From contig JASEJH010000067.1 of assembly GCA_030016455.1 (NCBI GenBank), forward strand, positions 1 to 7,669: a DNA stretch of 7,669 bases. The letters run 5' to 3'. Positions within the stretch are counted from its first letter, which is position 1. Every line of letters begins with the position of its first letter. The notes beneath the pieces were generated by a model, which saw only the letters and a list, made by a program, of their open reading frames with translations, had not been told where the DNA came from and did not search any database. Shown piece after piece: positions 6,662-7,669 of the stretch. The position numbers and the translations under genes were made by a program. The DNA is from Thermoanaerobacteraceae bacterium. Its GTDB lineage: Bacteria; Bacillota; Desulfotomaculia; Desulfotomaculales; Ammonificaceae.

Positions 6662-7452
6662 GAGAAACCTTCAACGCATTGAAAGAAAGGGGAGAGAAAG
6701 GGCTCATCACCTACCTGATGGGCGGCGATCCAGGCCTCGAGCAGACCGGGCGGCTGATCCTGGCCATGGCGCAGGCAGGCGCCGACCTGGTCGAAGTCGG
6801 GATTCCTTTTTCCGATCCCCTGGCCGACGGGCCGGTGATCCAGGCGGCTTCGAACAGGGCGCTGGCTGCCGGGGCAACGGTTGACGGCATTCTGGAAATG
6901 GTGGGTGAAGTCTGCAAGCAGGCTGACGTGCCCCTCGTGCTGATGACGTACTACAACCCGGTGCTGCAGTACGGGCTCGACGCCTTCTGCCGCCGCGCCG
7001 CGGAAAAGGGAGCCGCCGGCCTGATCGTTCCGGACCTTCCTCATGAAGAGAGCGGGCCGCTGAAACAACACGCCGATTTTTACGGACTCGACCTTATTCC
7101 GCTGGTGGCGCCTACAAGCACGCCCAGCCGGGCGGCGGCGATCTGCGCGCAGGCCCGGGGCTTTATCTACTGCGTTTCTGTGACCGGCGTCACCGGGATG
7201 CGGGAAACGATTGAAACCGACCTGCAGGCTTTGAGCGATCTGGTGCGCCGGCACACCGACCTCCCGGTGGCCATCGGCTTCGGGGTTTCCGGACCCGAGA
7301 CCGCCGCGCGGGTGGCGCCTTTCTGTGACGCGGTGGTGGTCGGGAGCGCCATCGTCCGGCTGATTGCCGAAGGAGCTTACGGGGAGGTGGGAAGGCTGAC
7401 GGCATCCCTTAAGGCAGCGTTGCGGCCCCGGGCCGGGATTGCCGGGGCGTAG
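6649..7452 (+). CDS. trpA: Tryptophan synthase alpha chain
   Basis: TrpA cleaves indole-3-glycerol phosphate to indole and glyceraldehyde-3-phosphate and channels indole to TrpB. It is a 267-residue TIM barrel, the usual size. The signature [18 protein letters not shown] (48-65) holds catalytic Glu49 and Asp60 at the same numbers as in the Salmonella enzyme. Also visible are TYLMGGDPG (21-29), YYNPVLQYG (101-109), VPDLPHEE (127-134), the mobile loop [10 protein letters not shown] (176-185), GFGVSGPE (210-217) and the phosphate site VVGSAIV (230-236). The GTG start lies inside the end of trpB, after GGGGGT (6637-6642) with 6-nt spacing. No convincing terminator follows, so some transcripts may read on into hisC. 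Confidence 0.98.
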   Translation: MSRIRETFNALKERGEKGLITYLMGGDPGLEQTGRLILAMAQAGADLVEVGIPFSDPLADGPVIQAASNRALAAGATVDGILEMVGEVCKQADVPLVLMTYYNPVLQYGLDAFCRRAAEKGAAGLIVPDLPHEESGPLKQHADFYGLDLIPLVAPTSTPSRAAAICAQARGFIYCVSVTGVTGMRETIETDLQALSDLVRRHTDLPVAIGFGVSGPETAARVAPFCDAVVVGSAIVRLIAEGAYGEVGRLTASLKAALRPRAGIAGA

Positions 7453-7528
7453 GGGAGACGCCTGAAGAAACGGTAGATTTTGGACGTTGAGGGCTTGAAG
7501 CGGAGCAGCCGGACCAGGATTAACGGGA

Positions 7529-7557
7529 TTGTTTCCGGCGGTACGTTGTGGTAAGAT
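7529..7557 (+). promoter_or_regulatory. Probable promoter before hisC
   Basis: TTGTTT (7529-7534) and TAAGAT (7552-7557) are separated by 17 nt. TGG precedes the -10 box, giving an extended -10 element (TG at 7549-7550). Box matches are modest (3 of 6 and 4 of 6), but spacing and the TG element are right, and it sits 26 nt before the hisC ATG. It would let hisC be expressed when the trp leader terminates transcription. The rest of the 131-nt spacer shows no gene and no good terminator. Confidence 0.5.
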
Positions 7558-7583
7558 GTTTCAAAAACCGAAGGAGCAGGCTT

Positions 7584-7669
7584 ATGAACGTAAAAGCCCG
7601 CAGTTGTCTTTCCACCCTGGCGGTTTACCAGCCGGGAAAACCAATCGAGGAAGTGAAACGGGAACTCGG
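7584..7669 (+). CDS. hisC: Histidinol-phosphate (aromatic) aminotransferase, N-terminal fragment
   Basis: Only 28 full codons lie in the window; the gene runs off the right edge. The ATG follows AAGGAG (7571-7576) with 7-nt spacing. The segment from Tyr15, YQPGKPIEEVKRELG, is the typical N-terminal signature of HisC, a PLP-dependent class I/II aminotransferase; the preceding NVKAR also fits. HisC acts in histidine synthesis and in B. subtilis also transaminates prephenate or phenylpyruvate-type substrates, which explains its place after trp genes (trpEDCFBA-hisC-tyrA-aroE there). The catalytic Lys and the rest of the fold lie outside, so function rests on the signature and synteny. Confidence 0.8.
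   Translation, partial: MNVKARSCLSTLAVYQPGKPIEEVKREL

Noticed and set aside
7480..7517. Scattered NAG triplets after trpA as a second TRAP site
   Set aside because: Spacing is irregular, only two are GAG, and the region lies upstream of the hisC promoter candidate with no hairpin switch.
7508..7539. GCCGGA / TCCGGC inverted repeat as terminator after trpA
   Set aside because: The stem is six pairs with a 20-nt loop, no T-run follows, and it overlaps the promoter candidate.
1..7669. Long minus-strand and alternate-frame open reading frames throughout
   Set aside because: All overlap well-supported trp genes, have no family features and are typical antisense openings in GC-rich coding DNA.

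Overview
This window is a nearly complete tryptophan biosynthesis operon on the + strand, from a GC-rich, probably spore-forming, low-redox Firmicute. Something in the Peptococcaceae / Moorella / Desulfotomaculum neighbourhood fits best. That placement is inferred from a YtaF-type sporulation membrane protein, strong AGGAGG ribosome sites with frequent GTG/TTG starts, a sigma-A promoter, and the trp-then-hisC gene order known from Bacillus and relatives. The species cannot be named from the sequence alone.

Layout: (1) 36-692, a YtaF/MntP-like membrane protein with an EF-hand-like loop. (2) 693-914, a control region. It has an AT-rich tract and a strong sigma-A promoter (738-765), then an untranslated leader with a run of GAG triplets spaced mostly by 2-3 nt. 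An antiterminator and an intrinsic terminator overlap each other just before trpE. This is the architecture of a TRAP (MtrB) attenuator as known from Bacillus subtilis. No T-box and no Trp-rich leader peptide is visible. (3) 915-7452, seven genes in the order trpE-trpG-trpD-trpC-trpF-trpB-trpA. They supply every step from chorismate to tryptophan, apart from PRPP, glutamine and serine supply. (4) 7453-7583, a spacer with a probable extended -10 promoter. (5) 7584-7669, the first 28 codons of hisC (histidinol-phosphate / aromatic aminotransferase), cut by the window edge.

How the genes work together: TrpE and TrpG form anthranilate synthase, TrpD adds phosphoribose, TrpF isomerises, TrpC closes the indole ring, and the TrpA-TrpB complex makes tryptophan. 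Adjacent genes overlap by 17 nt (E/G), 80 nt (G/D), 1 nt (D/C), 1 nt (F/B) and 13 nt (B/A), so translational coupling is expected. The one exception is a 107-nt AT-rich gap between trpC and trpF that contains a perfect tandem 16-bp repeat and degenerate 7-bp repeats.

The structural genes look ordinary and intact, with catalytic residues present. The points most worth a second look are the TRAP-like leader in an organism that does not look like a Bacillus, the 80-nt trpG/trpD overlap, the repeat-bearing trpC-trpF gap, and the EF-hand-like loop in YtaF. I did not find evidence of a wholly new system.
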